Assembly (NCBI GenBank): GCA_945645715.1
Contig: CALZFJ010000092.1
Span: forward strand, 1 to 7,585
Origin: an uncultured Prevotellaceae bacterium
GTDB taxonomy: Bacteria > Bacteroidota > Bacteroidia > Bacteroidales > Muribaculaceae
DNA: 7,585 nt
Direction: 5' to 3'
The notes under the pieces are model-generated. The model was not told the origin of the DNA, ran no database searches, and saw only the letters and a program-made list of their open reading frames with translations. The position numbers were made by a program, and so were the translations under genes. Below, one piece after another: positions 1-6,945 of the stretch. Numbering within the stretch: position 1 is the first letter of the stretch; the number at the start of each line of letters is the position of its first letter.

Positions 1-120
1 GATTCTCACACCCGACACTTGTGCTGAAATCCATAGAAACATCGGCACATAGTAGAAGAATACCGATAGAACGACAATCGATATTGCCACTACGATAAAG
101 ATAAGAAATTCAATAGCCAT
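1..120 (-). CDS. floA: Flotillin-like protein FloA, N-terminal 40 residues (gene runs off the window)
   Basis: Only the first 40 codons are in the window, starting at the ATG at 120-118 and staying open to base 1. Residues 3-24 are a strongly hydrophobic membrane segment (IEFLIFIVVAISIVVLSVFF). It is followed by YYVPMFLWISAQVSGVRI, which I recognise as the start of bacterial FloA (YqfA-type) flotillins, where a P-x-x-LWISA-x-x-x-GV stretch follows the membrane anchor. FloA proteins are SPFH-domain scaffolds that oligomerise in membrane microdomains and affect membrane fluidity and protein assembly. The SPFH domain itself would lie outside the window. The start is 25 bp after the stop of the upstream TPR/PD40 gene, with no TAnnTTTG box and no Shine-Dalgarno sequence between, so co-transcription is likely. 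The assignment rests on a short stretch, but that stretch is characteristic. Confidence 0.82.
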   Translation of the reverse strand, partial: MAIEFLIFIVVAISIVVLSVFFYYVPMFLWISAQVSGVRI

Positions 121-145
121 AGAGATATAGTTATTTAGTTGTTTA

Positions 146-1561
146 TTAGTTTCTTTCGGCTTTCCTGATGGAGTTTTCCATATACTCAATGTCCTTGCGG
201 GCTTTATCCACCGAGTTCTCGAGTTGCAGAATGTTGCTTCGCATGGCGGTCTGCTCAGAAGCCGAAGCCGTTTCATACTTCTTGCGAAGGTTGGCAAGGC
301 GAGCCTTGTTGTTGGCGAAGTGTTTCTGCATCACTAATAGCTCTTCCATCATTTTTTCACCTGAAGGGGTCTTGAAATCATTGAATGTGCGATATACCAC
401 CCCATTATACACATGGAAAGAAAACTCCTTAATAGATGAGAGTGCATTAGTGGAAACATTGCGTGCATCAGCAGCCATAGCACTATAATCCTTTTTACCC
501 CATGTGTCGCGATAATTCTTGATTAAAGCCTTATCGGCAATATTATCGTCGTCGGCATCATAATTTATGCGGGTAGAGTTGGGAATGAAGGTATAAATAG
601 TGATCTTGCCGGGTATTTGATTGCGGTCGGTTGCCCACCAGCCTATATTCTTTCCCTCGTCGATTACGAGCATATAATCATCGTAGGGAGAATTGTAGGG
701 CATACCGATATTGCTGGGAACGAAGAAATCTCCGGTCTCCACGTCTTTGCGGGTCATGAATATATCATAACCGCCAAGAGAATTATTGCCATTGCCTGCA
801 TAGTAGATAGTCAAGCCGTCTTGCATCATAAAGGGATATGCAGCATCGCAACCATCGTTTAGCATCTTGTCGAGCCGGACTTTATCGTCCCAGCCTTGTA
901 TTAGGCGCACGCTTTCGTAGAGGTGACTTATCCCCTTGCTGTCGGTTTGTGCCCATATTATCCGTTCGCCTGATTCTGAGGTCTGAACGATTGATACTCC
1001 ATTCTTGCTAAAAGCATCGGGCAACAAGTCGGCATTGCCAAGAGTTCCGCAACTTGGCGACATATTGTAAGCAAGCAGAAAACTCTGCTTATCGACACTT
1101 ATGCTATCGATGATTACTATCTGTTCGACATGGTCGAGCATCATTCGAGCTTTGTTGAGAGAGCTTTTCATTTGGGTTACATCGTCAAGCGGTTTCTTCG
1201 CTTTTGTGAGTGCAGCTTCATAGTCATCGAGATAATCCTCAGCATCGGTGAAATCATAGTTGTCATAACAGATTTTCGCAAGGTATTTATTTGCTTCGGC
1301 TACATTTCTTGACGCTGCAAGCTCAAAGTATTGCTTTGACTTCTGTCGCTCACCGGTATTATAAAGACACACACCAAGCCAATGAGCTATTGAGCCATTC
1401 TTCGGAGATTTTTTGTGTTGCTCTATCATCATAGGCAATGCTTTTGCATAGTCGCCTTTGTTGTAAACCGACTTGGCTTGTTCAAGTGTTGCCGACCACA
1501 AAGTTGCCGCCGACATAAGTGCAAGCGATAAAAAGAATGTTTTGGCTTTCATTTTCAGCAT
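146..1561 (-). CDS. Exported TPR / PD40 beta-propeller protein with C-terminal coiled coil, function unknown
   Basis: 471 residues, ATG at 1561-1559, TAA stop at 148-146. A hydrophobic N-terminus ending near WSA (residues 22-24) reads as a Sec signal peptide, so the product is probably periplasmic; there is no lipobox cysteine. Residues 25-120 form TPR-like helical pairs (KGDYAKALPMM, GERQKSKQYFELA, NYDFTDAEDYL). Residues 185-325 resemble PD40/TolB-like propeller blades: ERIIWAQTDSKGISHLYES, then AAYPFMMQDGLTIYYAG and SLGGYDIFMTRKD (261-273), then a weaker blade ending IGWWATDRN. Residues 403-470 are a charged, probable coiled coil. TPR followed by PD40 is also the start of the Bacteroidota TPR-PD40-CRD-OmpA proteins (PorE type), but no OmpA peptidoglycan-binding domain is present here, so I do not call it PorE. 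A second in-frame ATG at 1552-1550 (residue 4) gives a more usual MKAK signal-peptide start and leaves a longer leader after the predicted promoter; either start is possible. The gene lies 25 bp before floA, from which a link to membrane organisation can only be inferred. Confidence 0.8.
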   Translation of the reverse strand: MLKMKAKTFFLSLALMSAATLWSATLEQAKSVYNKGDYAKALPMMIEQHKKSPKNGSIAHWLGVCLYNTGERQKSKQYFELAASRNVAEANKYLAKICYDNYDFTDAEDYLDDYEAALTKAKKPLDDVTQMKSSLNKARMMLDHVEQIVIIDSISVDKQSFLLAYNMSPSCGTLGNADLLPDAFSKNGVSIVQTSESGERIIWAQTDSKGISHLYESVRLIQGWDDKVRLDKMLNDGCDAAYPFMMQDGLTIYYAGNGNNSLGGYDIFMTRKDVETGDFFVPSNIGMPYNSPYDDYMLVIDEGKNIGWWATDRNQIPGKITIYTFIPNSTRINYDADDDNIADKALIKNYRDTWGKKDYSAMAADARNVSTNALSSIKEFSFHVYNGVVYRTFNDFKTPSGEKMMEELLVMQKHFANNKARLANLRKKYETASASEQTAMRSNILQLENSVDKARKDIEYMENSIRKAERN

Positions 1562-1577
1562 TATTCTATTTAACTTT

Positions 1578-1609
1578 CAAAAATAGCAATATTATTGTTC
1601 AAATGCAAA
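1578..1609 (-). promoter_or_regulatory. Bacteroides-type promoter for the TPR/PD40-floA unit
   Basis: Read on the minus strand, TTTG (1609-1606) is followed after 20 bp by TATTTTTG (1585-1578). This matches the Bacteroidota housekeeping consensus TTTG, about 19-21 bp, TAnnTTTG. The inferred transcription start, a few bases past the last G, is near 1572. That leaves a leader of roughly 11 nt to the ATG at 1561, or roughly 20 nt to the in-frame ATG at 1552. It lies in the 107-bp gap after mutL (1562-1668), where no convincing terminator is visible. The TPR/PD40 gene can therefore be transcribed apart from the surA-mutL operon, though read-through is not excluded. Confidence 0.6.
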
Positions 1610-1668
1610 TTTTTCACACATATTAATAGCTTGTCCGATTGATTTGCCCTTGAATGGAAGTATCTGCA

Positions 1669-3558
1669 TTAATTAAACATACTTGCAATACGTTCGATAG
1701 GCATCATGCAGATGATAGTCTTGCCCGAAGGCGTGTAATTTGGCTGTTGCAAACGCAGCAAATCACCCAATAGCGTATCCATTTCCTCATCGGAGAGAAT
1801 GCGACCGTAGGGAATGGCAGCTTTTTCGGCAACAGTGAGAGCGATATGCTCAAATACCTTTGATGCAATTGATTCACCTCCTTCAATTATTGAATCAATC
1901 ACTTCGAGTATGAGTTCTTTGACATCTACATTCTCTACGCCTGCCGGAATTGCCGATACCGACCAGTCGTTACCTCCAAGATTTGAAATAGAGAATCCCA
2001 CTTTCTCTATTTCATCTATCAGCTCCGTCATAATCAGGTGCTGCGACGGCGAAAGATTAAGCACCTCGGGGAATAGAATTGTTTGCGACACGATGCTATT
2101 GTTGCTCACCTGTTTCTGGTAGCGGTCGTAGAGCACACGCACATGGGCACGATGCTGATCTACAAGCATAAGCCCCGACTTAACTTGCTGAATGATGTAT
2201 TTACCCTTAATTTGCAGCATTGAGCGTTTCTGCCCTTGCGCATCCGACTCATCTGTGTCGCTAATCGTCAGCTGGTCAGGCTCATTGTCGGGTGCTATCG
2301 TAGCATCGGCAGAATCAAGTCCTACAAGTTTGGAGCTTTCAAAATTCTCATATAGCTTTTCCCAATCCATAGCAGGGTGAGATTTTGAGTAGCTCTCGAA
2401 GCTTCGGTTTCCATCTGTAGATGATTGTGGCGATTTTTTTTCGGTGTTGAACGGGTTGTATGTAGGGTCGATATCCAGGCGAGGAGCCTCTATTGTGTCG
2501 AGCGGAATCTGCTTGAAAGCAGGCATTTCGAGTGCACCATCAGTATCAAAATCGATTGACGGTGCTACGCTGAAACGCCCCAAAGCCTCCTTGACAGCAG
2601 CCGATAGTATCTGCCATATTGGTGATTCGTTCTCAAACTTAATTTCAGTCTTAGTTGGGTGAATATTTACATCGATTGTTTCAGGATCGACTGTAAAATT
2701 CAGAAAATAGTTTGGCTGGGTGTCATCGGGGATTAGTTGGTCGTAACTTGACAGTATTGCCTTGTGGAAATATGGATGACGCATAAATCTTCCGTTCACA
2801 AAGAGATATTGCAGGAAATTACGCTTGCGGACGTTCTCAGGCTTGCAGACGAAGCCTACAATCTTCACAATGTTAGTGTCGATAGAAATGGGAATAAGTT
2901 GCGATTCGAGATTCCTGCCGAAGAGCGATGAGATGCGCAGCTTGAAAGAGCCGCCACTCAGCTGATAGAGCATACTGTCGTTATGCATCAGTGTGAAATC
3001 AACTTCGGGATTCACAAGTGCGAGTTTCTCAAATTCTTTCAATATATTAGATAGTTCCACAGAATTCGACTTCAGGAACTTGCGGCGAGCAGGAACATTA
3101 AAGAATATATTCTTCACCATAAAGTTGCAACCCTGCTGGCACACATCGGGTTCCTGACTCTCACACTGCGAACCGCTGATAATGATGTGTGTGCCAATAT
3201 CTGCGCCACGGCAGCATGTGCGTAGCTCAATTTGTGAGATTGCAGCAATTGAAGCCAATGCTTCGCCTCTGAAGCCATTGGTGTGAAGCGTAAAGAGGTC
3301 GTCGGCCTTGCGTATTTTCGATGTTGAATGACGCTCAAATGATAGTCGGGCATCGGTATCGGTCATACCTATGCCATTGTCGATTACTTGGATAAGAGTG
3401 CGGCCGGCATCTTTCAGTATAATCTGCACTGAAGTTGCCTTTGCATCGATAGAGTTTTCAACCAACTCCTTAATCACCGATGCCGGTCGCTGTATCACCT
3501 CTCCCGCCGCAATCTGGTTTGCGACTGAATCGGGTAGAACTTTAATTATATCGCTCAT
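1669..3558 (-). CDS. mutL: DNA mismatch repair protein MutL (endonuclease motifs degenerate)
   Basis: 629 residues, ATG at 3558-3556, TAA at 1671-1669, a normal MutL length. MutL couples mismatch recognition by MutS to downstream repair. The N-terminal GHKL ATPase is intact: ELVENSIDA (31-39, with E31 as the expected catalytic base and N35 for Mg), DNGIGM (60-65), RHSTSKI (76-82), GFRGEALASI (95-104), NVPARRKFLKS (154-164), FVNGRF (253-258) and VNIHPTK (297-303). Residues 335-445 are a polar, variable linker. The C-terminal dimerisation domain (about 447-629) keeps a beta-clamp-type motif, QTILFP (492-497). The endonuclease motif DQHA-x2-E-x4-E reads DQHRAHVRVLYD (467-478): the Ala and first Glu are replaced and the last Glu is Asp. 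The usual ACR/ACK motif is AEK (577-579) and CPHGRP is TPSGKT (609-614), so the metal-binding Cys and His residues are missing. The gene is 56 bp after the LptA-like gene; no promoter or Shine-Dalgarno sequence is evident there. Confidence 0.97.
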   Translation of the reverse strand: MSDIIKVLPDSVANQIAAGEVIQRPASVIKELVENSIDAKATSVQIILKDAGRTLIQVIDNGIGMTDTDARLSFERHSTSKIRKADDLFTLHTNGFRGEALASIAAISQIELRTCCRGADIGTHIIISGSQCESQEPDVCQQGCNFMVKNIFFNVPARRKFLKSNSVELSNILKEFEKLALVNPEVDFTLMHNDSMLYQLSGGSFKLRISSLFGRNLESQLIPISIDTNIVKIVGFVCKPENVRKRNFLQYLFVNGRFMRHPYFHKAILSSYDQLIPDDTQPNYFLNFTVDPETIDVNIHPTKTEIKFENESPIWQILSAAVKEALGRFSVAPSIDFDTDGALEMPAFKQIPLDTIEAPRLDIDPTYNPFNTEKKSPQSSTDGNRSFESYSKSHPAMDWEKLYENFESSKLVGLDSADATIAPDNEPDQLTISDTDESDAQGQKRSMLQIKGKYIIQQVKSGLMLVDQHRAHVRVLYDRYQKQVSNNSIVSQTILFPEVLNLSPSQHLIMTELIDEIEKVGFSISNLGGNDWSVSAIPAGVENVDVKELILEVIDSIIEGGESIASKVFEHIALTVAEKAAIPYGRILSDEEMDTLLGDLLRLQQPNYTPSGKTIICMMPIERIASMFN

Positions 3559-3614
3559 AGACGAGAAATTCGAGTTTGGTTAATTCAACAAATAAAATCT
3601 TGTAACACTCAGAG

Positions 3615-5402
3615 CTATTTTTTCACACTGCGCCGCTTTGCCATCTCAGTACCCATGAGTTTCCTCATTTCCTCTTCAGGATAGATGAAGATATCATCGG
3701 GCTCTTTTGGGCGCAGTGCATCATACCAGCCAAAGCCTTTCAGATAATACTGTGAGCGCTTTGAGAGATAGAGAGGTGTTACGTTTCCATTAACATCGGG
3801 CCACATTGTGATTTTATCAATTTCTTGCTTGGGCTTGAGCAGAATTGTCATATAGCTACTCTCGGCATCTACAAGTTTGTTGTAGGTGGAATCCTCTTCC
3901 ATGGGGTACATAATAAGCTGTACATTGCCGTTCACATCGAGCTGGCGCAGCTCCTCATTCTCGAAATAGGCTTTCATTTCCTTTCCGGCAAGCTGATTGT
4001 AATAAACCTCACCTATATGTTCGGCCATCATTCCATAATCGGGTATTAAGGCATAATCCACCGTGCTGTCATTGAAATGCACATTAATTACATTGCCCGT
4101 TATCTGGCGGTTGGTGTTCCACACTACGGCATGATTATATAGATTGAGCATTGAATCGCGCTCTACAACCGACATGGAGTCGCACAGTCCTTGAATATTT
4201 ATGCGATAGAATCGCACACGTGGGTTTGCGACCATCACACGCATTGAGTCGGGACCTTCCTCGAGGAATGTGCGGATAGTGTCGGCATGCAGATAAAGAG
4301 TGTCGCCCTTTGAGAACTCACGTGCACGAGCGCGCCGTGTGGCAAAGGAGCGGTTCTCATTCTGGTTATGGTAGCCATAGTCGCCGTCGAGAATGCTGCT
4401 GTGAACTGAATCTGTGAGTATCATGTTGCCAAAAGCCTCACCATACCCTTTTGCACGATCGTAGAAAATGGTGTCACCGGTGAGTTTCTGTCCGTCTTTG
4501 CCCACAACGAGTGAGCGATTATATAGCGTGGCATTGTCGGTATCGGTGTTATACCAGCCACGGTTTGTATAAATAATGCTGCTGTCGGATACAATAGTTG
4601 TACGGCCTACGATATCGGCGATGTGGGTGTTGGTGTTGTAGTGAAGTGTATCGGTGTGCAACACATAATCCTCGTTTAGCAGTTCCACATCGAAGAGAAA
4701 TTCAGCGTTCTTCGTGTCAGGCTCATATTGCCCATAGACCGATGAGAGTTCGTTCTTTGAGTCAATGATTTTACCACCCTCAAAGTAATAGCCCAGGTTT
4801 TCAACCATATCGTAGTCGAGGCTATCGGTGAAAAGAGTCACATCGCGGTTTTCCATCTTCACATTATAGCGTAACTGGGCAATCTCGTCTTGACCATTAT
4901 AGTAGAGTACGTCGGCATACACAAAAAGTGTGTCGCCTTGATTCATTTTCACATGTCCGAAAGCATCGAGCGAACTTGTTGCGTCGTAGTAATATGCACT
5001 GTCGCAGTACATGCGTGTTCCGCTCTTGCTAAATTCCACATTACCGCGCAGAATCTGGTAATCAGTGCTGATTTTCTCATCTGCAACAAGCACATCGGCA
5101 CGCTCAAGGAAAATCTTGTTTTTCTGATTACGATTTGCTCCCGGAATCTGTGGTGTAATGCGGTTTTGTCGCGTAACGGGCTTTTTGGCTTTGATTGAAG
5201 TCTTTGCAGGCATCTTATGGTCGCTTGCAACCTTGGCGTTAGCTGTGGGGGTGGCATTGACCTTGTGTTTCTGCTTGTGGTTAGAGCCGGTCTGTGCCCA
5301 TGCGTTGTCGCCCATTGCACTAAGCATAGATATAGCCAAAAGGCATAAGATACCGTTACGAATCTTATGCCCGATGTTTTGCTTATATGAGTATTTGCTC
5401 AT
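3615..5402 (-). CDS. OstA/LptA-like protein, probable LPS-transport component
   Basis: 595 residues, ATG at 5402-5400, TAG stop at 3617-3615. A signal peptide is likely: positive start (KYSYKQNIGHKIRNG), hydrophobic segment 17-30, and cleavage near AWA-Q (34-37). Residues 38-95 are a basic Lys/Ala/Thr linker. From about residue 96 the protein shows OstA/LptA repeats of alternating beta strands: ADVLVADEKISTDYQILRG (102-120), GNVEF, then recurrent GDTLFVYADVLYYNG (156-170), DYVLHTDTLHYNTNT (245-259), LTGDTIFYDRAKGYGEAFGN (307-326) and GDTLYLHADTIRTF (366-379). In LptA this fold makes a periplasmic groove that carries lipopolysaccharide from the inner to the outer membrane. This protein is about three times the length of E. 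coli LptA, as is usual for the Bacteroidota OstA-like family, so it may span more of the periplasm by itself. It sits between a SurA-like foldase and mutL. Family membership is clear; the LPS role is inferred from the family. Confidence 0.88.
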   Translation of the reverse strand: MSKYSYKQNIGHKIRNGILCLLAISMLSAMGDNAWAQTGSNHKQKHKVNATPTANAKVASDHKMPAKTSIKAKKPVTRQNRITPQIPGANRNQKNKIFLERADVLVADEKISTDYQILRGNVEFSKSGTRMYCDSAYYYDATSSLDAFGHVKMNQGDTLFVYADVLYYNGQDEIAQLRYNVKMENRDVTLFTDSLDYDMVENLGYYFEGGKIIDSKNELSSVYGQYEPDTKNAEFLFDVELLNEDYVLHTDTLHYNTNTHIADIVGRTTIVSDSSIIYTNRGWYNTDTDNATLYNRSLVVGKDGQKLTGDTIFYDRAKGYGEAFGNMILTDSVHSSILDGDYGYHNQNENRSFATRRARAREFSKGDTLYLHADTIRTFLEEGPDSMRVMVANPRVRFYRINIQGLCDSMSVVERDSMLNLYNHAVVWNTNRQITGNVINVHFNDSTVDYALIPDYGMMAEHIGEVYYNQLAGKEMKAYFENEELRQLDVNGNVQLIMYPMEEDSTYNKLVDAESSYMTILLKPKQEIDKITMWPDVNGNVTPLYLSKRSQYYLKGFGWYDALRPKEPDDIFIYPEEEMRKLMGTEMAKRRSVKK

Positions 5403-5428
5403 TGATATATTCAGGATAAAAGTATAAG

Positions 5429-6778
5429 TTATTTCTTAATCCATCCGCTATACTTAAATTCGCAATTACGCCAATCGTCATCGATTCTCACGTAGGTTTC
5501 TTTCTGTTTTTTCACTACCCAGTCGTCGATAATCTTTGCTTTGCGATTATTCTCATACATATTTTTCAGAATCTGGTAATCATCGCTGAGGTTTGCCTTA
5601 TGCCCCTCTATGCGTCGCGACAATTTCACGATAGCCACAATCTCCTTGTTTCGGCTCTGGTCAATCATTATGAATGGCTCGGAGATATCGCCTACTTCCA
5701 TCTTATCTACCACTTTTGCTATTTCCTGTGGAAGATCTGCCATCTCAAATTTCGTGCTGCTTGTGCGACGGTTCACCATGATACCCTTGTTGTTCTTTGT
5801 ATCCTTGTCCTGCGAAATCCATTGAGTTGCTTCCTCAAATGTGAATTTACCGTCGAGCATATCCTTTCTGATTGAGTCAAGACGTGTCTTTGCCTCATCA
5901 AGGTCCTTTTGTGCCACTTTCGGTTTGAGAAGAATGTGACGGCAATTTATGCGGTCGCCACGCTTCTCAATCAGCTGGATAATATGGAATCCAAATTCTG
6001 TCTCAACGATTTTCGACACTTTCTTGGTGTCGTTGAGGTTGAAAGCTACACTGGCAAATTCAGGCACAAGCTCCGAGCGGCTCTTGAAGCCAATCTCTCC
6101 ACCATACATTGAGCTGCCGTCCTCTGAATAGAGAATAGCAAGAGTGGAGAATTCGTTCTCGCCCGAATTGATTTTGTTGGTGAAGTCGCGCAGTCGTGCC
6201 TTCACATCGTCGATCTCTTGCTGCGGGATAACAGGATTCAGTGAAAGCAGTTTCACTTCAACCTGCTGGGGAATATAGGGAATGCTATCGGGTGGCAGAG
6301 TTGCATAATACTTGCGAACGTCAGATGGAGTGGCTTTCACATCTTTCGTAAGGTTACGCTGCACCTCTTGCACCGTATATTGATTGCGGATTACCTCTAT
6401 CATCTGCTCCTTCAGCTCGGGAAGAGGCTTGCGAAAGTATTCTTCTACTTTTTCGCGTGAACCAAGGTTGGCAATGAAATAATTGATTCGGCTCTCAGCT
6501 TGCTGAATCACCATAGCGTCCTGCACTTTCACTGTATCAATCTTAGCCTGATGCAAAAACAGCTTCTCAATTGCCATACGCTCAGGGATCACACAATATG
6601 GGTTGCCATCAATAGGCTGGCGCTCATATTGCAATTGCATGTATTGTTCCTCAATATCCGATTTGTAGATAGGCTCATCGCCAACTACCCATGCTACTTC
6701 TTCGGCAATATTGTTCTGAGCCGAAGCCTGCACTGCAACTCCAAGCAGCAATGCTATAATTGCGAATTTAATTTTCAC
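5429..6778 (-). CDS. surA: SurA-like periplasmic peptidyl-prolyl isomerase / outer-membrane protein chaperone
   Basis: 449 residues with a GTG start at 6778-6776 and TAA stop at 5431-5429. The codon directly before the GTG is an in-frame TAA, and the next in-frame ATG is codon 47, inside the mature protein, so GTG is the only sensible start. A short signal peptide ends at ASA (18-20), before QNNIAEEV. Residues 22-150 resemble the SurA N-terminal chaperone domain (VAWVVGDEPIYKSDIEEQ). Two parvulin (PpiC) domains follow. The first is about 173-272: FSTLAILYSEDGSS, GGEIGFKSRSELVPEF, FGFHIIQLIEKR. The second is about 277-388: CRHILLKPK, FEEATQWISQD, MEVGDISEPF. The first lacks the usual His at the domain start (VEVKLL instead of xxHILL) but keeps H265. 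The second has H281 but lacks the closing FGxHII. SurA escorts outer-membrane proteins across the periplasm. The gene starts a probable operon with the LptA-like gene (26 bp downstream) and mutL. Confidence 0.9.
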   Translation of the reverse strand: MKIKFAIIALLLGVAVQASAQNNIAEEVAWVVGDEPIYKSDIEEQYMQLQYERQPIDGNPYCVIPERMAIEKLFLHQAKIDTVKVQDAMVIQQAESRINYFIANLGSREKVEEYFRKPLPELKEQMIEVIRNQYTVQEVQRNLTKDVKATPSDVRKYYATLPPDSIPYIPQQVEVKLLSLNPVIPQQEIDDVKARLRDFTNKINSGENEFSTLAILYSEDGSSMYGGEIGFKSRSELVPEFASVAFNLNDTKKVSKIVETEFGFHIIQLIEKRGDRINCRHILLKPKVAQKDLDEAKTRLDSIRKDMLDGKFTFEEATQWISQDKDTKNNKGIMVNRRTSSTKFEMADLPQEIAKVVDKMEVGDISEPFIMIDQSRNKEIVAIVKLSRRIEGHKANLSDDYQILKNMYENNRKAKIIDDWVVKKQKETYVRIDDDWRNCEFKYSGWIKK

Positions 6779-6782
6779 TTAA

Positions 6783-6787
6783 CCTTT
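6783..6787 (-). promoter_or_regulatory. AAAGG Shine-Dalgarno-like site before the GTG start
   Basis: On the minus strand the bases before the GTG start read AAAGG-TTAA-GTG, a purine-rich site 4 nt from the start codon. The other complete genes in the window have no such site at their ATG starts, as is common in Bacteroidota. The site may compensate for the weaker GTG codon, but the spacing is short, so the claim is modest. Confidence 0.4.
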
Positions 6788-6806
6788 GTTGTTTTAGAAT
6801 TTCTTG

Positions 6807-6814
6807 CAAATTTA
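6807..6814 (-). promoter_or_regulatory. Bacteroides-type -7 box, probable promoter of the surA-lptA-like-mutL operon
   Basis: The minus strand reads TAAATTTG at 6814-6807, a full match to the TAnnTTTG consensus. The inferred transcription start near 6801 would give a leader of about 22 nt to the GTG at 6778. No TTTG lies at the expected 19-21 bp upstream; that position (6834-6839) falls in the spacer and edge of the perfect direct repeat described separately. The missing -33 box beside a repeat suggests, but does not prove, activator-dependent control. Confidence 0.5.
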
Positions 6815-6823
6815 AGAAAAAAT

Positions 6824-6848
6824 CCCCGATAATCATCACCCCGATAAT
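6824..6848 (-). repeat. Perfect 10-bp direct repeat beside the surA promoter, possible operator
   Basis: On the minus strand ATTATCGGGG occurs at 6848-6839 and again at 6833-6824, separated by TGATG, so the repeat period is 15 bp. The pair sits immediately upstream of the predicted -7 box (6814-6807), across the place where a -33 TTTG would be expected. Two identical 10-mers at this point look like paired sites for a DNA-binding regulator. No regulator family is recognised from the motif, and a 15-bp period does not put both halves on the same helix face. Confidence 0.5.
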
Positions 6849-6913
6849 AGAAATGTGGCATTTTATAGAAGAATATAACTCTATTTTGGCTTAAACAGCA
6901 AAAATTAATAATT

Positions 6914-6945
6914 TGCAGTATGCAATTTACATGCGCATACATGCA
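6914..6945. repeat. 10-bp inverted repeat with one bulged base
   Basis: TGCAGTATGC at 6914-6923 is complementary to GCATAC-A-TGCA at 6935-6945, leaving a single unpaired A at 6941 and an 11-base loop. It abuts the larger inverted repeat starting at 6946, so the two stems could stack in one RNA. In the minus-strand transcript it is followed by AT-rich sequence with a run of five T about 8 bases on, which is a poor but not impossible terminator arrangement. Confidence 0.5.

Noticed and set aside
168..488. 106-residue plus-strand reading frame opposite the TPR/PD40 gene
   Set aside because: It lies wholly antisense to the well-supported coiled-coil coding region and shows no domain or start signal; it is a coding shadow.
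146..1561. PorE-type type IX secretion component
   Set aside because: TPR followed by PD40 fits, but there is no OmpA-like peptidoglycan-binding domain; a coiled coil takes its place, so the name would be unsupported.
1606..1646. Terminator hairpin after mutL (GCAAAT ... ATTTGC)
   Set aside because: The stem is only 6 bp and AT-rich with a loop of about 30 bases and no T-run, and it overlaps the -33 box of the next promoter.
5403..5428. Internal promoter before the LptA-like gene (TACTTTTA on the minus strand)
   Set aside because: The last base of the -7 box does not match, and a partner TTTG would have to lie within the surA coding end; a one-base-off 8-mer in AT-rich DNA is weak evidence.
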